Shown: positions 1 to 11,599, numbered from the stretch's first letter. The stretch is DNA of 64,000 nucleotides from Norana najaformis (GCA_964023275.1 OZ029914.1:33301351-33365350); one strand, 5' to 3'. Numbers and translations: made by a program. The notes: generated from the letters alone by a model not told the origin.

Positions 1-32
1 ATTGTATCTTAAGCCCAGCACACGCATACGAA

Positions 33-120
33 GTGGTACATATAGCCCGCACACACACACATAGACACACACACACACACCTAGACACGCACACACACCT
101 ACACTACACACGCACACACG
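33..120. repeat. (CA)n microsatellite, interrupted
   Basis: Imperfect CA repeat with interspersed tag/cg units; low-complexity DNA without coding character. Confidence 0.85.
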
Positions 121-1190
121 TTTGTTTTCATAGATGGACATGGTCTATTTTGCCTGACGGTAGGGCCTATACACTTGGACGCATAAACTAACCCGCAACA
201 GTTTGCCGTTATACAGGGCAGGTTATTGGCTTTGGACTTGCTCAGGCAGTGAAAGCAAAGGATGGCCTCCACAAGACGACCGCAGCGATCTCACACGACG
301 AATTAAATTTTGCATTCTGATCGCAAGGACGAAAAGTCAAGGCGTTAGCCTTTCGACCCCACGTGCCTTGCCCAGCGCCGATGCGCCCACTAGGCGATCT
401 AGGCTGCCGCAATGGGTTGCATAGTTTGGGGGCGGCAAAATAGGGGCCCATGCAAAAATTCCGCCCTTCCTCCAGAAATGAACGAGTAAAATATAAAATA
501 TTGATTGCTACGATGCGAGTTCTTGCTAAATCTGGCCTTTTGGGAGGACAAGACAAACTGCACATTCAGGGCAATGGGAAGAAAGATAGAGAGAGCAGTC
601 CCTTAACCTAACCCAGAGAGGCAGCCTTGGATATGCATTGTTAGCGACTTCATTTTTCTTAGCCGTAGCATATAAGTGCGGGTGACAAGCCCTCTTCCTC
701 GTCGTCTGATCTTCCCGTACTTTTGACAGTGTACGGTCAGTGTAGTCGTAACTGCTAAGTTGGCTAGAAGGCCCACATATAGACAAAATCTCTGAACATA
801 TATTTCTATATTTATAAAGAATATACTTACTTACTTACTTACTTACTTACTTAAGAGCAATGGGAATGTTCTGAAAGTTGTTGAGTAACCTGTCTAGCTT
901 TGTTTGACTCGCAATATAGACGAGCATATCCGTAAAATAACAGACAATGAGACACATGCTATTTAGAAGGCCGTGCGTGAACACAACTGCTGAGACTAAC
1001 CGAATAAACGTAAAACATAAGTGTAAAAATGTACACGATTTTTGCACGACAGTTTTATTTCCACAGGTTGAGTATTATAAGATTTAAAGGAGCATTCTGA
1101 GTGCTTTGTCTGCGCTGTAAGCAGTTCTCAGCCGCTGACAAGAGTTCGACCCTGACCTTTGTTCTGATTAGACCACGTGACTCATGCGAG
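121..1190. other. Unassigned stretch
   Basis: No coding region, RNA gene or recognisable element was identified. ORFs here lack family resemblance and splice context. It contains a pure (ACTT)n microsatellite at about 825-853. Confidence 0.5.
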
Positions 1191-1210
1191 GGCAAATGGT
1201 TGGCGCCATA

Positions 1211-1313
1211 CGGCGTCACGTGACGGCGCGCAGGAATGCCGGGTCTTTCTTTTTGAAGAAGGTGCAGAAGGCGCGTCTGACTGTTTGGTTTCTGGTGATT
1301 TTCTGGTTTTTAA
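1211..1313 (+). promoter_or_regulatory. Putative promoter and 5' non-coding exon
   Basis: A small GC-rich island stands out from AT-rich flanks. It holds the palindrome gtcacgtgac at 1216-1225, a CACGTG E-box of the CLEAR/USF class, then a pyrimidine-rich stretch (tctttcttttt). A good 5' splice site follows after tttaag, with GTAAAT starting at 1314. The next exon-like segment on this strand is at 1644-1907. I infer a TSS and leader exon; transcription itself is not shown by the sequence. Confidence 0.4.
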
Positions 1314-1593
1314 GGTAAATTTTGAGAAAATAATCAATGATGATAGGTGACAGAATTAGCGAAGCTATATGGGTCTAGATTTCGGTTTGATGGTTGCCGA
1401 TGGCAGTTTTTCTTTAAGATAATCACGCATTAAAATAAAACAGACTATGGGTAACTTCTACAGCCGCCATTTGCAATCGGTAAAGAGAAATAAGAGCACA
1501 AGAGTTTGAATACTGGAAAGATTAACCTGCTTGTCAGAAATATAGTTAAGATAATAACCGGTGTAAATGACCAGTTAGCCAGTTGTTGTATTC

Positions 1594-1667
1594 TTTTCAG
1601 GTTGTGGCATACTTAAAAATAAACCCATTTGTATTATTTTCAGGTTGTGGCATACTTAAAAATAAAC
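1594..1667 (+). repeat. 43-bp tandem duplication containing a 3' splice site
   Basis: The segment ttttcaggttgtggcatact plus the following AT-rich bases occurs at 1594 and again at 1637 (period 43). Each copy has a pyrimidine tract and CAG, so there are two near-identical acceptors in front of the putative exon ending at 1907. 43 is not a multiple of 3, so choosing the other acceptor would change any upstream frame. Confidence 0.75.
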
Positions 1668-1907
1668 TTGTGGTGGAATTACAGCCTCATGATGTCAGAC
1701 GGGAAATCAGATACCAGTTCTCCAGATGGAACGACGCCTCCTCCCCAAACACCTCTGCCCGGTTCGGAAGGTTGGAACTTCAAGTTGAAGGGCTCCGTGT
1801 GTGTGTGGAGAACCTTGGTGGTACAGTGAGTGAAATGTATCGGCTCCAGAAGCACATTCGAAGATCTGTAGAAACTGTGACTCAAAGGACCGAACAATTA
1901 ACTGAAG
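1644..1907 (+). CDS. Putative first coding exon, coiled-coil protein, apparent frameshift
   Basis: Family not recognised. Two overlapping frames look protein-like. One starts at tandem ATGs (1689, 1692) and gives an acidic, Ser/Pro-rich N-terminus beginning MMSDGKSDTSSPDG and reading to PLPGSEG, but hits a stop at 1827-1829. The next frame, from about 1772 to 1907, encodes a heptad ladder: hydrophobic residues fall at a/d spacing for about 43 residues, from LELQVEGL to TEQL, and it ends at a consensus donor (ACTGAAG, then GTATGA from 1908). The coiled-coil frame has no ATG upstream in the exon. Adding one base near 1775 would join the two halves, so I infer a deletion, an assembly error or a pseudogene. 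The downstream exons are not found. Confidence 0.4.
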
Positions 1908-1967
1908 GTATGATATACCCGGTTTGCTATCTCGGGGAAGAATAGAGGGGATGTAAGGAGAACCCAT

Positions 1968-3020
1968 TGCCCGGAAGGGAGGGACAAGGAGGATCCGACA
2001 TGGAAGGGACCTTCCCGAACCCTAACCCGCTAGTTCAGCGGGTTGCTATCCATCCGATAGCCACGGACAGGTACGATGTATCCGATAACCCCGGTGCATC
2101 CTGGGGCAGACATTCTTGTCACCTCCCCGCACGGGAACACCGCTAGTCATCATAGTCAGTCTGAAATGCAGCTACATCCAGGTCTCAAAAGGGCGCTGCC
2201 ACAGAGTTTCGATCCCTTTCCGAAGGACTTGGGAGCGCCCTCCATATTGCTGTAGATGTTGGAGGGGAAGCGAGGTCTTTGACGATGCGAAGTAAAGTGA
2301 CCCCTCCGCCCCTACGTGACACCCAAGGAGATATGCCAGATCCGTTACAGTTTTATATATAGCTACCGTAAAGCCACTGCCCGTTTGAATGGGCGCCACG
2401 CCATTTACGGTCCCCATGTGCGGACCACACTAGCCCGAGATGTAACGTAAGTCTGTGTGATGTAATATTTCTTCGAATTGCACCGCTTATCGTAATCAAG
2501 AATTCCTAATTATGAATTTATAAAGCGCCACTTCAAGATAAACTTATCAGAAATACTGGAGAGTGACGTCCATAGTCGACGTGGGCTGGATTTGTCTTGG
2601 TCACAACATCTTCCAGTGTAGTAGCTCCTTCTCCTTGAACACTCCATGCATCTGGGGCAGCCGATGAATCCAGGTGAAACGATCCTCTGGGTTGCTTGTA
2701 CGTCTGAAACTACATCTCCAGTCCTCTGACTTCTCGCCGAAGACTCCGGCAAGCTCCGTCGAACCAGGGCGGAGGGTTCGCTTAGGGCGCAAAACACCCT
2801 CGCGCCAGCCTTGCCAACAAACGGTGTGCTACATGCACTGCGAGACAGTCTAGGCCTGTGTGTAGAACTGTCTCTGCACGTTAGTACTGGCTCTCACGTA
2901 GTTAACGTTAATAACTGTTCAGTACACGCGAACTCTTGAGTTGGCTTTGACTTATATGTCTGCATCCGGGTTTCAAGTCCATACAGGCCAACTGAGAAGT
3001 GTGTACTTTGTTATAAAGCA
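1968..3020. other. Unassigned stretch with old repeat fragment
   Basis: No gene is supported. About 2365-2425 resembles part of the fold-back element at 45405-45710: both have cactgccc, a gaatgggcgccacgccattt core and a cggacc end. The rest shows no clear structure. Confidence 0.45.
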
Positions 3021-3021
3021 G

Positions 3022-3082
3022 CTTATCAACCAATAGGGTTGCTTAACATAGGCCATGTTAAGCAACCCTATTGGTTGATAAG
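3022..3082. repeat. Perfect 28-bp hairpin, 5-nt loop
   Basis: Arms 3022-3049 and 3055-3082 are perfect reverse complements, and the loop is aggcc. The left arm begins cttatcaaccaataggg. It could be a very young fold-back MITE remnant or a cruciform. No ORF or TSD was recognised. Confidence 0.9.
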
Positions 3083-4505
3083 ACAGGGCTTTTGTGAAGT
3101 ACAAAAGGCGCTATATTAAGTGATTAGATGACTAACTAACGAATCCATAAGGAAAGGCTGTCCGGCCATAGGCCATCCGATAGTTCTTGTTGTGTGCCTG
3201 TGCATAAGTTTAAATGGGGCACAGCATGGCTGCGATACTTCAACCTTAACCACGCCCTTATGTAGCCTGTAACAGTAGCCTTACCGCCGATGACCATACA
3301 CGGCTAATAAATGCACGATCACGAGACGGCAACACTTTGATGTCCTGCCTGGGGGTAGTTGCAGCCAACTCACCCCTACCCTACCCCACGCCATCCGCTG
3401 CCTTAATTCGAGGACCAGAATCCGCAAACTGGCTCGGTTGAGGAAATTAGTCGTTATTGCATATGCATCCCAACATGTCTGTCTGTAAACAGAAGTGACC
3501 TCTGAACCCGGCTGCTAATATTAGAAACACACAGCTAGCTGTTCATGCTTCATAACTTTATTCATCAGATAAGAAACATCTTGTCTGAAAAGCGGTCTTA
3601 ATTTTGCAAATTTCGATAACATAAACAGTTAAACAAAAACTAGTAATCATCCAAATACTGCGGACCGATTGTACAGTGTTCGAGAACTATAGCTTTTGCT
3701 TTAAGGTCTTACTGTAATACAGGTCTGGCTTTAATGTAGAATTTAAACATAAATATAAGTTATGTAACAACGTAAAGACTTGAATGTATGCACGTATGTA
3801 TGTATCTGTGTATGTATGTATCTATGTATGTATCTATGTATGTATCTATGTATGTATGTGTATGTTTCCGGATATTTATATATCGACTTTCAAGAACCTG
3901 TAAAAGCTCTGAATACAGTACATTGGAATGCACTGCAGTTCTGATGAAAATTGTATATGTAAATGCAAATGTAAGTCTCAGAACTTTCTCAGCGCAAAAA
4001 AAGCCGCGTCAGGGAGACTAGCTTAACCACCGGCGCTACATCAGGTCAAGTACGCAAGAAACTGATTGGTCAGTTTCGGTGCCAGGTCAGAAACCGGGGT
4101 CAAGGCGGGGAGACATCATGTTGGTATACGGTGGATATAGCTGATGTGGTCATGGGATGGTGCAGGAGCAGAAGCAGGATAGGATAGCTTAAAGAGTTCA
4201 GTTTTCAGTCTTGAGCGAAAAACATCAGAAGGGGACGAGCGGAGGAGTGCTCGTATTGACAGGCAAGTGAGGAGTTTGTGCAAACTGGAGTAGGTCTTTC
4301 GGGAGTTCGTTCCAAAGACAAATATAACTCATATTGGCTTTCTGTTACAGTTTTATGTAAATACGCAATAGCGAGGTTTGAATAATTTATAATAATTATT
4401 AATACATTGCTTTTGCATACGAGTGACAATTTTACAATAAATAACTAAATAACAATCGACATTAATCAAATAACTTTAGTAGTAGACTGCTTTACCAGAA
4501 AATGT
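3083..4505. other. Unassigned stretch with GTAT microsatellite
   Basis: No coding exon is supported. A (GTAT)n microsatellite lies at about 3785-3858. ORFs over it are low-complexity artefacts. Confidence 0.5.
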
Positions 4506-4509
4506 CTAT

Positions 4510-4795
4510 GTACTGTATGTATGTGTGTATGCATGTACGTATGTATGTATGTATGGAAGGATGGATGGATGGATGTATGGACGGATGGGTGGATGGATGG
4601 ATGGATAAATGAATGACTGGATGGATCGATGGATGGATGATAGTCGGACGGATAGATGGATGCATGGATGGACGGATCGATCGATCGATTGATTGATGAA
4701 CCAATGGATCAATGGGTGGATCGATGGGTGGATGGTCAGATGGACAGATGGAGGTACCGCTGAATGGATGTATAGATAGATGGATGCATGGTTCA
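4510..4795. repeat. (ATGG/ATGT)n satellite, about 285 bp
   Basis: Degenerate tetranucleotide array of gtat, gatg and gatc variants. The long minus-strand ORFs with HPSIHPSI repeats are its translation and not a gene. Confidence 0.9.
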
Positions 4796-5154
4796 CTCCC
4801 AGGAAACAGAGTGGTTGATCAGTGGAGTGAAGACCCCAAAAGCTCTTGAGCAGTAGTTCTGCGGATGTAAAAGGGGTCGCCGGCATTTATACTGTTTGAA
4901 GATCTTTGAGCAAATCATACACGTGTGCATAACTTTGTATACTTCGAATCGGATCACGATTTCGTCGTCATATTTACGCATTACAGGCCTATTTACACAG
5001 TAGCCTACTACCAACCTGTAAACTGATTATAGATTCACATTTAGTCGGTCTATGGTACATGTGTAAGATCGTGCGAGATCATTTTCCATATCGTTGGCTT
5101 ACAGAGAACTATTTATTGCCTCTTCAGTTTCTCGTACTCGGACCGTGCACTGAC

Positions 5155-5158
5155 TGGT

Positions 5159-5198
<40 letters not shown>

Positions 5199-5242
5199 TG
5201 GATGGATGGATGGATGGATGGATGGATGGATGGATGGATGGA
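5155..5242. repeat. Compound (GGCT)n-(GGAT)n microsatellite
   Basis: About eight ggct units run directly into about ten ggat units. ORFs giving LAGWLAGW or SIHPSIHP are artefacts. Confidence 0.95.
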
Positions 5243-5442
5243 TAGCTGAGCCAACCACAGGGGGAATGCAGCGGGGATGTATTTTCTGTAAAGAGGCAGG
5301 TTATTATTCACACATCTTTATCAGATGTCCATGGAGTAGGCCTAGGCTAATCAATATGGTGCTAGATTAGCTTTGCGAAATTTTATGTCTCGGTGTCGGT
5401 ATTAAGCGCGGTTGCTCTTCATAATTCTGAATACGCGTGCGA

Positions 5443-5448
5443 TTTATT
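5443..5448 (-). promoter_or_regulatory. Candidate polyA signal AATAAA
   Basis: The minus strand reads AATAAA about 20 nt after the stop codon of the 5469-6302 exon, which would give a very short 3' UTR. Confidence 0.55.
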
Positions 5449-5468
5449 TGCAAGTTTCAGTTGAAAAG

Positions 5469-6302
5469 TCACCACGTACTCTGATGTAGTTCTATAGGCT
5501 GCACAGATAGTTTCCGCTTGTATTCCTTGTACCGAAAGTCTTCGTTGTCCGAGACGAGTGTTGGGATGAGTCTCGTGAAGTCGACGGTGCCCAGACTGTC
5601 CTTGCGCCCGTGCCGCCGCTGGCTGGAGTATCCGCGGCAGGATTCATGCAGACTGTCGCCACTCCCCCGTCGACTACTGTTTCCGCTTCCGCTGTCGTCT
5701 GTGGCCGTTGATTCGCTCGAAGACTGGACATCATCTGCAAGGCCTTCGACGCCACTGACGCTCAGAGCGGACAGTTTTCTAGCGATTTCCGCAGGGCATT
5801 TGACGCTATCGACATCGCTCTGAGACGGTCTTGCTACCGTGGACGCGATTTCGGGTTTCCTGATATCTTTCGCGATTTCTACGGGACATATGTCGTTTTG
5901 GCGAGCGTTAGTGTTTCTTGTAAAGTGCGTACTGTTTTCGAGGTTTTGATGTTGATAAAGATTGATATCCTTCGCGATTCGTTTTGGGCTTTTGGATATT
6001 TCGTTTCGTTCGGTGTTCGCAGTCTTCGAGATTTCCGTAAAGCGTTCGACACTGTCCATGTTTGCAACAGTGAGCGACTGCACGACTTTCAGAAAGCGTT
6101 CGATGCCATCGCCGTGCAGGAGGTCAGAGACGCCAAAGGAGACTTCCTTTTCGTGTGCAGGAGAATAATCCTCCGTTTTATAGTCGACGTCGAAAGAGAC
6201 TCTTTTCCTGGAAGAAATGCAACTGTTCGCCTGTTCCGATTGCTTCACCATCCTGTCCACTAGCTGATGAACGTCTCCACTCCAGTGTTGCGACTTGGAC
6301 TT
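5469..6302 (-). CDS. Putative 3'-terminal exon, disordered protein with RVxF motifs
   Basis: Family not recognised. A 277-codon open frame follows an acceptor on the minus strand (tttccacag, then AAG at 6302) and ends at TGA 5469-5471, with AATAAA just downstream. Base composition is GC-richer than the flanks. The start is a helical segment (residues 1-24, with HQLVDRMVKQSEQ). RKRVSFDV (residues 32-39) fits the PP1-docking consensus [RK]-x-V-x-F, and KEVSF (52-56) is a weaker match. Three copies of a motif like CPxEIAKD/SPKRIAKD occur mid-exon, then a Ser-rich acidic tract and a basic C-terminus ending IELHQSTW. Phase 0 at its start matches exon 12042-12224. PP1 binding is inference. Confidence 0.6.
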   Translation of the reverse strand, partial: KSKSQHWSGDVHQLVDRMVKQSEQANSCISSRKRVSFDVDYKTEDYSPAHEKEVSFGVSDLLHGDGIERFLKVVQSLTVANMDSVERFTEISKTANTERNEISKSPKRIAKDINLYQHQNLENSTHFTRNTNARQNDICPVEIAKDIRKPEIASTVARPSQSDVDSVKCPAEIARKLSALSVSGVEGLADDVQSSSESTATDDSGSGNSSRRGSGDSLHESCRGYSSQRRHGRKDSLGTVDFTRLIPTLVSDNEDFRYKEYKRKLSVQPIELHQSTW

Positions 6303-6894
6303 CTGTGGAAATTCTGTTCACATGCAGAGACAACTCTCGATCTCTTCAAACTTAGCAGAGATATCGCGGAGTTAAGCTAACTTCTTAATGACGACGGAAC
6401 CCTGCACTTCACAGTTTTAATTGAATTTTATCGGTCTCGGCCTCAATACCTAGAGGAGGCAAATCCACCTACTATCGCTAAGTAGATTGATCAATGCAGT
6501 CCGTGGGCTACGCTCTCTCGCGGGCGGTTCAAGCGATCTTTGTACCCCTGCCAAGTCCGAATATCTGAGCGCTATGACGTACATCCTACGAGAACACGCA
6601 GCACAGATAGATAGACGGTCGGCCTCATGGTCGATTGTGCTCTTACGGCCCACGAATTTCAATGAAGGCCCAATAAACTAAAGGCCTACGTAGCGTATCA
6701 GTTTAAATAATCAGATATTATAAACGTCCGCAGTCGAGCCGGGCGGCCTCCAACTATTAAGACCGAGTGTTTAAATTGAGCGTTTAGGCCGAATGTTTAG
6801 GCTGCTGCTAAGGCCGCAATCACGTGCGACGCACTGTTGTCGGGGTCAAAATATTTGCATATCCATAGACCAACGCCGCACTCGCTCGGACGTC
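6303..6894. other. Unassigned stretch
   Basis: This would be intron immediately upstream of the 5469-6302 exon if that exon model is right. No further coding signal was seen. Confidence 0.4.
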
Positions 6895-7325
6895 ACGTTG
6901 GCTGGCACCACCTGGCGAAAAGTATGCGTGACATCTAGCGGTGACATTCTACGGCGGGACTCATGTGAGACGAAGGTCTATACCAAAAAATGAAAAGTGG
7001 TCGATTATTGAAAGGCCCAAGCGTATGCGAGAGTCCAGGAATTGAATCTAGCCAGTGGGGGCTGTTCATCATTTCCACCTACCATTTTCAGATCCCTTAG
7101 GCGTGGCTGTCGAAATTTCATAACTCAAAAAATATGATGCTCTAGCAGAGGAAGGACCAGAGATTTCTGGCAATCACGCTTTCCGAGAGTGACTTACGGG
7201 ATTGGGGACGCTTTCGATCAGAGAGTAGCTTCGTTGAGATATACCTTTTGAGTGACACAGAAACCCTTAGTCACCTTTGTCCTGGGGTATATATGTATCA
7301 TGAAATGAGTAACAGAAAGGGTAAG
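6895..7325. repeat. Dispersed repeat, copy 1 (partner 10925-11310)
   Basis: Shares several blocks in the same order with 10925-11310, for example agcggtgacattctacggc, gagtgacacagaaaccctt and gtatcatgaaatg. Both copies end next to gtaagg/gtaag-type short repeats. The identity of the element is unknown. Confidence 0.75.
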
Positions 7326-7679
7326 TAAGCAAGCAAGTAATACATTTGCTAACGCGCCATACACCCATCAGTTGAGCGAGGATTCGTAGGCGTGGGTGGA
7401 TCACTGCGGTCAGACAACAAAAGCGAGACGGTATAAATAGGTCTTAAGCCTGTTTACGAATATGTCTAACGAGACTTTGTAAAGTATGGTAAAGTTAAAT
7501 AATGTAAGATAAGGTAAAGTAGCCTAAGGCAGCATAAAATTAGGTAAAGCATGGTGGACGTGATCGGCCATGGCAGCCATAAGTATTACTAACAGGAACT
7601 GTCTAATTTTCTTATGTTTTCATACATTCTTACATATTTTGAAAGTTGGTCTCTTTCGCCAGAGCTGAGCTGGAATAGC

Positions 7680-8030
7680 CTCTGAGTGGAAATTTTAAGG
7701 CGTTGTATAAATGCTATAAATGAATACATATATTTGACATGCGTAGTGGGTAAGATGGAGGTCCAAATGCCTCCATCTGATTCTTCAACGGTGAAGTTTT
7801 CGACTGAATCGCTGAAATTAGGGCACCTGCCGACAGCGCATGAAATTCGTTGCTTTACATTACACTATATAGTGCAGTTTACAGCATGTTCTATAGCAAC
7901 GATTTTTCAATCCTACAATTCACTGCCCAGTTCTTTGCGTTCTTTCAGTTATTCATTGTCAATCAGGTTTAAACTTAAGGCTCACCTGTTGCAACTTGCG
8001 TAGCCACGGTACCCTGATTTAGTTTCCCTT
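7680..8030 (+). mobile_element. LINE 3' tail fragment (CR1/L2-like)
   Basis: An open frame carries the degraded tail signature NSLPSSLRSF followed by RFKLKAHLLQ, matching the C-terminal 'WNSLP...FKxxLKxxL' peptide of CR1/L2-type LINE ORF2. The rest is decayed. Confidence 0.55.
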
Positions 8031-8339
8031 ACCTATCAGATTTTGTCTGGGCTTCTACGTCGATTGCGATTTTTGACTACAGTTTCACTTGTGTATTAAA
8101 TACAATAAGTCGTTTAATTCTTGACACTTGCGGATTAGAAGACTATAGTGAAACCTGGTGAAAAGAAAGTCTAGTATGAGTTGTCGACAGAGACGCATGC
8201 AGCAAATGAGTCCCTCGTAATCTGCACAAATACCAGCAGTATTCTGATGAAACCTGAAAAGTTCCCTTGTCAGGTCCTGTCTGGGGTAACTTTGCCAATG
8301 AATTGCTTTGGTTGTAGGCCTGTATCATCTATCGGTTTC

Positions 8340-8790
8340 CTAGTCTGATAAAAGGAAGAGCGTTACTTAAAGAGCGCATTCCACTTCTTTTCGGAAGGTC
8401 GGGCTTCGCCTTTGTCTGGTAAACGTTTGTCTTCATGTTTGCCATCGGAGTTTGTCTACTCCGTTTTGATGTAATACAACAGCAGGAAAGTAAGCAGAGT
8501 AAAGCAGTGTAACGCACAGGGTTCCAACTGTGTAAAAATGCAGAAGTAGTTCGAGTTAACGGGGCCTATTATATATGAAAGCGCATAGCATAAATTTCTG
8601 AACCTTGCATGCTATAAAATACCAGTTCAATAGAATAGGTTAATTTGGACGACGAAAGCTGTACAATAAGTCACACCCACACAACACACACATATACACA
8701 CCTTGTTCTCACAGCTACTAATAAAACATCTGGATAGTTCAAACTATGGACAGTCTAACACCTAAGTTTGAAGGGGGATCGAACTTGGAT
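8340..8790. repeat. Repeat block a (partner 26945-27610)
   Basis: Long colinear match to 26945-27610: cttaaagagcgc, gtttgtctactccgttttga, aaacatctggatagttcaa and cctaagtttgaaggg occur in the same order. This copy lacks the LINE tail that interrupts its partner. Confidence 0.85.
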
Positions 8791-9299
8791 GCCTTCTAGA
8801 AGTTTATGCCATTGCAGAGCTACTTCAGTTGCAGTTATATAGATATCTTAAAGTTCAATGGCTGTTTAGATATCCAAGCTTTTATCACATTCCTTTGCCA
8901 ATGACCCATTTTACCACCTTAGACCAAGCACTAAGTATGGACCATTCATGAAGTAGGCCTACTTAAGCTGTTACCATACCAAATAGCTTATACAAGCACG
9001 TTCTTAAGTGTGCTAGAGATATAAATAAATATGTTCAATGGGGTCAGTAGCCCTTCAGCTGTTGGGGGCGGATGAGCTTAGATTAGGCGGCGTTGCTCTT
9101 GTTACTCTTCTACTTCTTATTGTTCTTCAAACCAACGCAAATTCCTTCTTACGTTGTTTACACTTTAATATACTATAATACACTATGTTCAAAATGTATG
9201 TTCAAAGCACATATCTGCATACATATCACACATTCCTTCATAAATTATATGACAGTTGTTTTCATTTATTATACAGTGTCCGTAGTCTATGTTCGAAGC

Positions 9300-9425
9300 A
9301 CATATTTGCACATATATAATATACATATATATATATATTATATATATATACACACAAGTATCCTATATACCACCATAAATAATTATATCTATACCATAAT
9401 ATATATATATATATATATATACATA
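9300..9425. repeat. AT-rich (AT)n tract
   Basis: Several (AT)n runs separated by cacaca and caccataaat. The 194-aa ORF across it is low-complexity. Confidence 0.9.
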
Positions 9426-9509
9426 TATGACACGTGTGCATGTACATATCTGACTGAAACAGCCTTGAGACACGTAGCCAATAGATCTGTGAGACGAGAC
9501 GCTAACAGA

Positions 9510-10180
9510 TTGTGCTCAGTGTCAGTGGCGTGTGTAGTGCATGCGTGTTATAGAAAACTTCAAAAATTGATCAAGACAGAGTTATGCCGTCTCTGTGCGT
9601 GGTTTGTAACATGCAGAACAAGCTTGACGATGCTCAGCAGTCAGTCACGCGTGACGGTAGTCATGAGTCACGATTAGGCCTAACGACGAAAATAGAAATC
9701 CCTGTCTGTTGAAGATCGCATCCATACAGACATACATGTGTGATGATTAAGCAATGCATCTCTGTGTAGACCTGATACATTTTGCTACAGCATATAATGT
9801 TGAATAAGTTTGACGCTGTGGATGTGTCGTTTTAGGTTGCACTAGGTAGGGTGAGGCCTGTGAGTCATAAGTGGGAATGAAATGGACATTCATCACGGAA
9901 CCAAAGGAAAGTGATTTTGTTTAGAAGCGACCATCGGCTGATGCCTTGTGCTTTATTCGATAACTGCTCTATAGAAGTGTCCAGATTAGATTAGATTAAT
10001 TAGTATGAAGTGAAGGACTGGGCTATATATAATGGGTTGTGCGGAATGGGCTGCGTAGAATGGACTGTGTAGAACTTGGTACAACTGTTGTTGAACGACG
10101 TAAGCACAGAACATGGTCAGCATCTCCTCCTCCTGTCTCTCTCTATCAGAGCTACCCGAGTGGCTGTGCATAGTTCTTAG
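9510..10180. repeat. Repeat block b (partner about 30815-31400)
   Basis: Shared landmarks in order: gtgtagtgcatgcgtgttat, cagtcacgcgtgacggt, tgatgagtcac-type segment, atagaaat, tctagacctgata, tagaagtgtccagatta, and cgtaagcacagaacatggtc. Confidence 0.85.
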
Positions 10181-10744
10181 GCTAAGCGTATTATAACGGC
10201 GCTATGAAATAAGTTTTCAGATTAGATGCATTTGTGAAGAGATTACACTGACAACTAAAAGCAAGAACCCAATCTCTTAGCACATCTCAAGAAGAATACA
10301 GGCTTACAATTTCCAATTTAATATATGCTAGCTGTGTTTCTGTGTGCATATCTCAGTCTTTTTGCTCGTCTATCTGTATGGTTCTGTGCTTGTTCGTGTG
10401 GTTCTGTGGGTGCGTATGTATGAGTGTCCGTCATATTTGCCATTTCACTCGGAAATTCCGAAGTAGCAACGTATACGTGGGTTTTCTATATTTACGAAGC
10501 CCATTTGCAACAAGAGAGGCCTGATACAGACATAGAACATACAAGTAATTTATACAATCGCTGTCCTTCACTCTTACCCCCAAGTGAACGAAGTGTTTGC
10601 CACTTAATCTTCTTTGCTTCTGTTTAATAGGCACTTGTTCTCCGTTGCCGTCTGATCCTCCCATTAGTGGTATACAGTCCATGAGCGTGTATTATAGGTA
10701 AATTTAGTTCTCTGCAGGAAGGTGGTGGCACTGGAACAGCAACC

Positions 10745-10935
10745 TAGAATGTGACTATTTTGACCGGGCCATGATTTGTATATGGGAGTTGATAGTCCAG
10801 TATGCACGATAACCACTCTACCATCGCATATAAAATCAATCGCTGTGGTGTTTAAAATACGCTATGTGAATGTCTAGTTATATTACAATAATCAAGATTT
10901 TAGTCAGAGTGATTGGTTGACAACTGCACTCGCTA
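10745..10935. repeat. Repeat block c (partner about 31405-31610)
   Basis: Shares ctattttg-ccggtcc/gggcc, ttgatagtc, taaccactctacca, cagagtgattg and gcactcgctag in order with 31405-31610. The b-c order is kept in both places. Confidence 0.75.
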
Positions 10936-11310
10936 GAGGCGTTGCCTGATGAAAAGTATTCGAGACATCTAGCGATGACATTCTACGGCTGGGCTCACAT
11001 GAGATGCACACATGTTCTTAAAATGAAACCTGGTAGACTTTTGAGGGCCTCGCGTATACAGACTGAGAAACCGAATCTGGCCTGTTCATCAGTTCTGCGT
11101 GCAGTTTTTAGTTCCATATTCACTATCAGAGTAAAGACCAGAGATGTCAGGCATTTATACAGAGCGACTTGTGGGATTTGCGAAAATTTCCGCCAGACGC
11201 TGGAGCTTCATGGAATATATACATTTTGAGTGACACAGAAACCCTTTGTCGCCCGTTGTACTGAGGCATATGCAGTGTATGTATCATGAAATGGGCAACA
11301 GAAAAAGCAC
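10925..11310. repeat. Dispersed repeat, copy 2 (partner 6895-7325)
   Basis: See copy 1. A (GGTAA)n stretch follows at about 11325-11373. Confidence 0.75.
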
Positions 11311-11599
11311 CATTATGGTATGGTAATGTAAGGTAAGGTAAGGTAAGGTATGGTAAATAAGGTAAGGTAAGTGAATATATAAGACTAAGTTAGTTCACTG
11401 GGTCATTGGCAATGGAATGTGACAAAAGCTAGGATTTCTGAACAGGGTTTAGAAACAAGTGATAACAATGCCAGAACACAATCAAACTTCTGAGACACTG
11501 TGGCAGTCACATTATCACAAAAGTAACATCCTTGGAACACGTTTCAAAATAAATTTAAACTTTAACTTTTTCTTTCTCTGAGAAAAATTCTCTGAAACT

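Noticed and set aside
828-853. Direct-repeat array resembling CRISPR
   Set aside because: Pure ACTT microsatellite with no spacers; eukaryotic DNA.
4492-4886. Long minus-strand ORFs rich in HPSIHPSI
   Set aside because: Direct translation of the tetranucleotide satellite.
9093-9677. 194-aa ORF with IYIYIYIY
   Set aside because: AT microsatellite plus repeat block b; no splice or family evidence.
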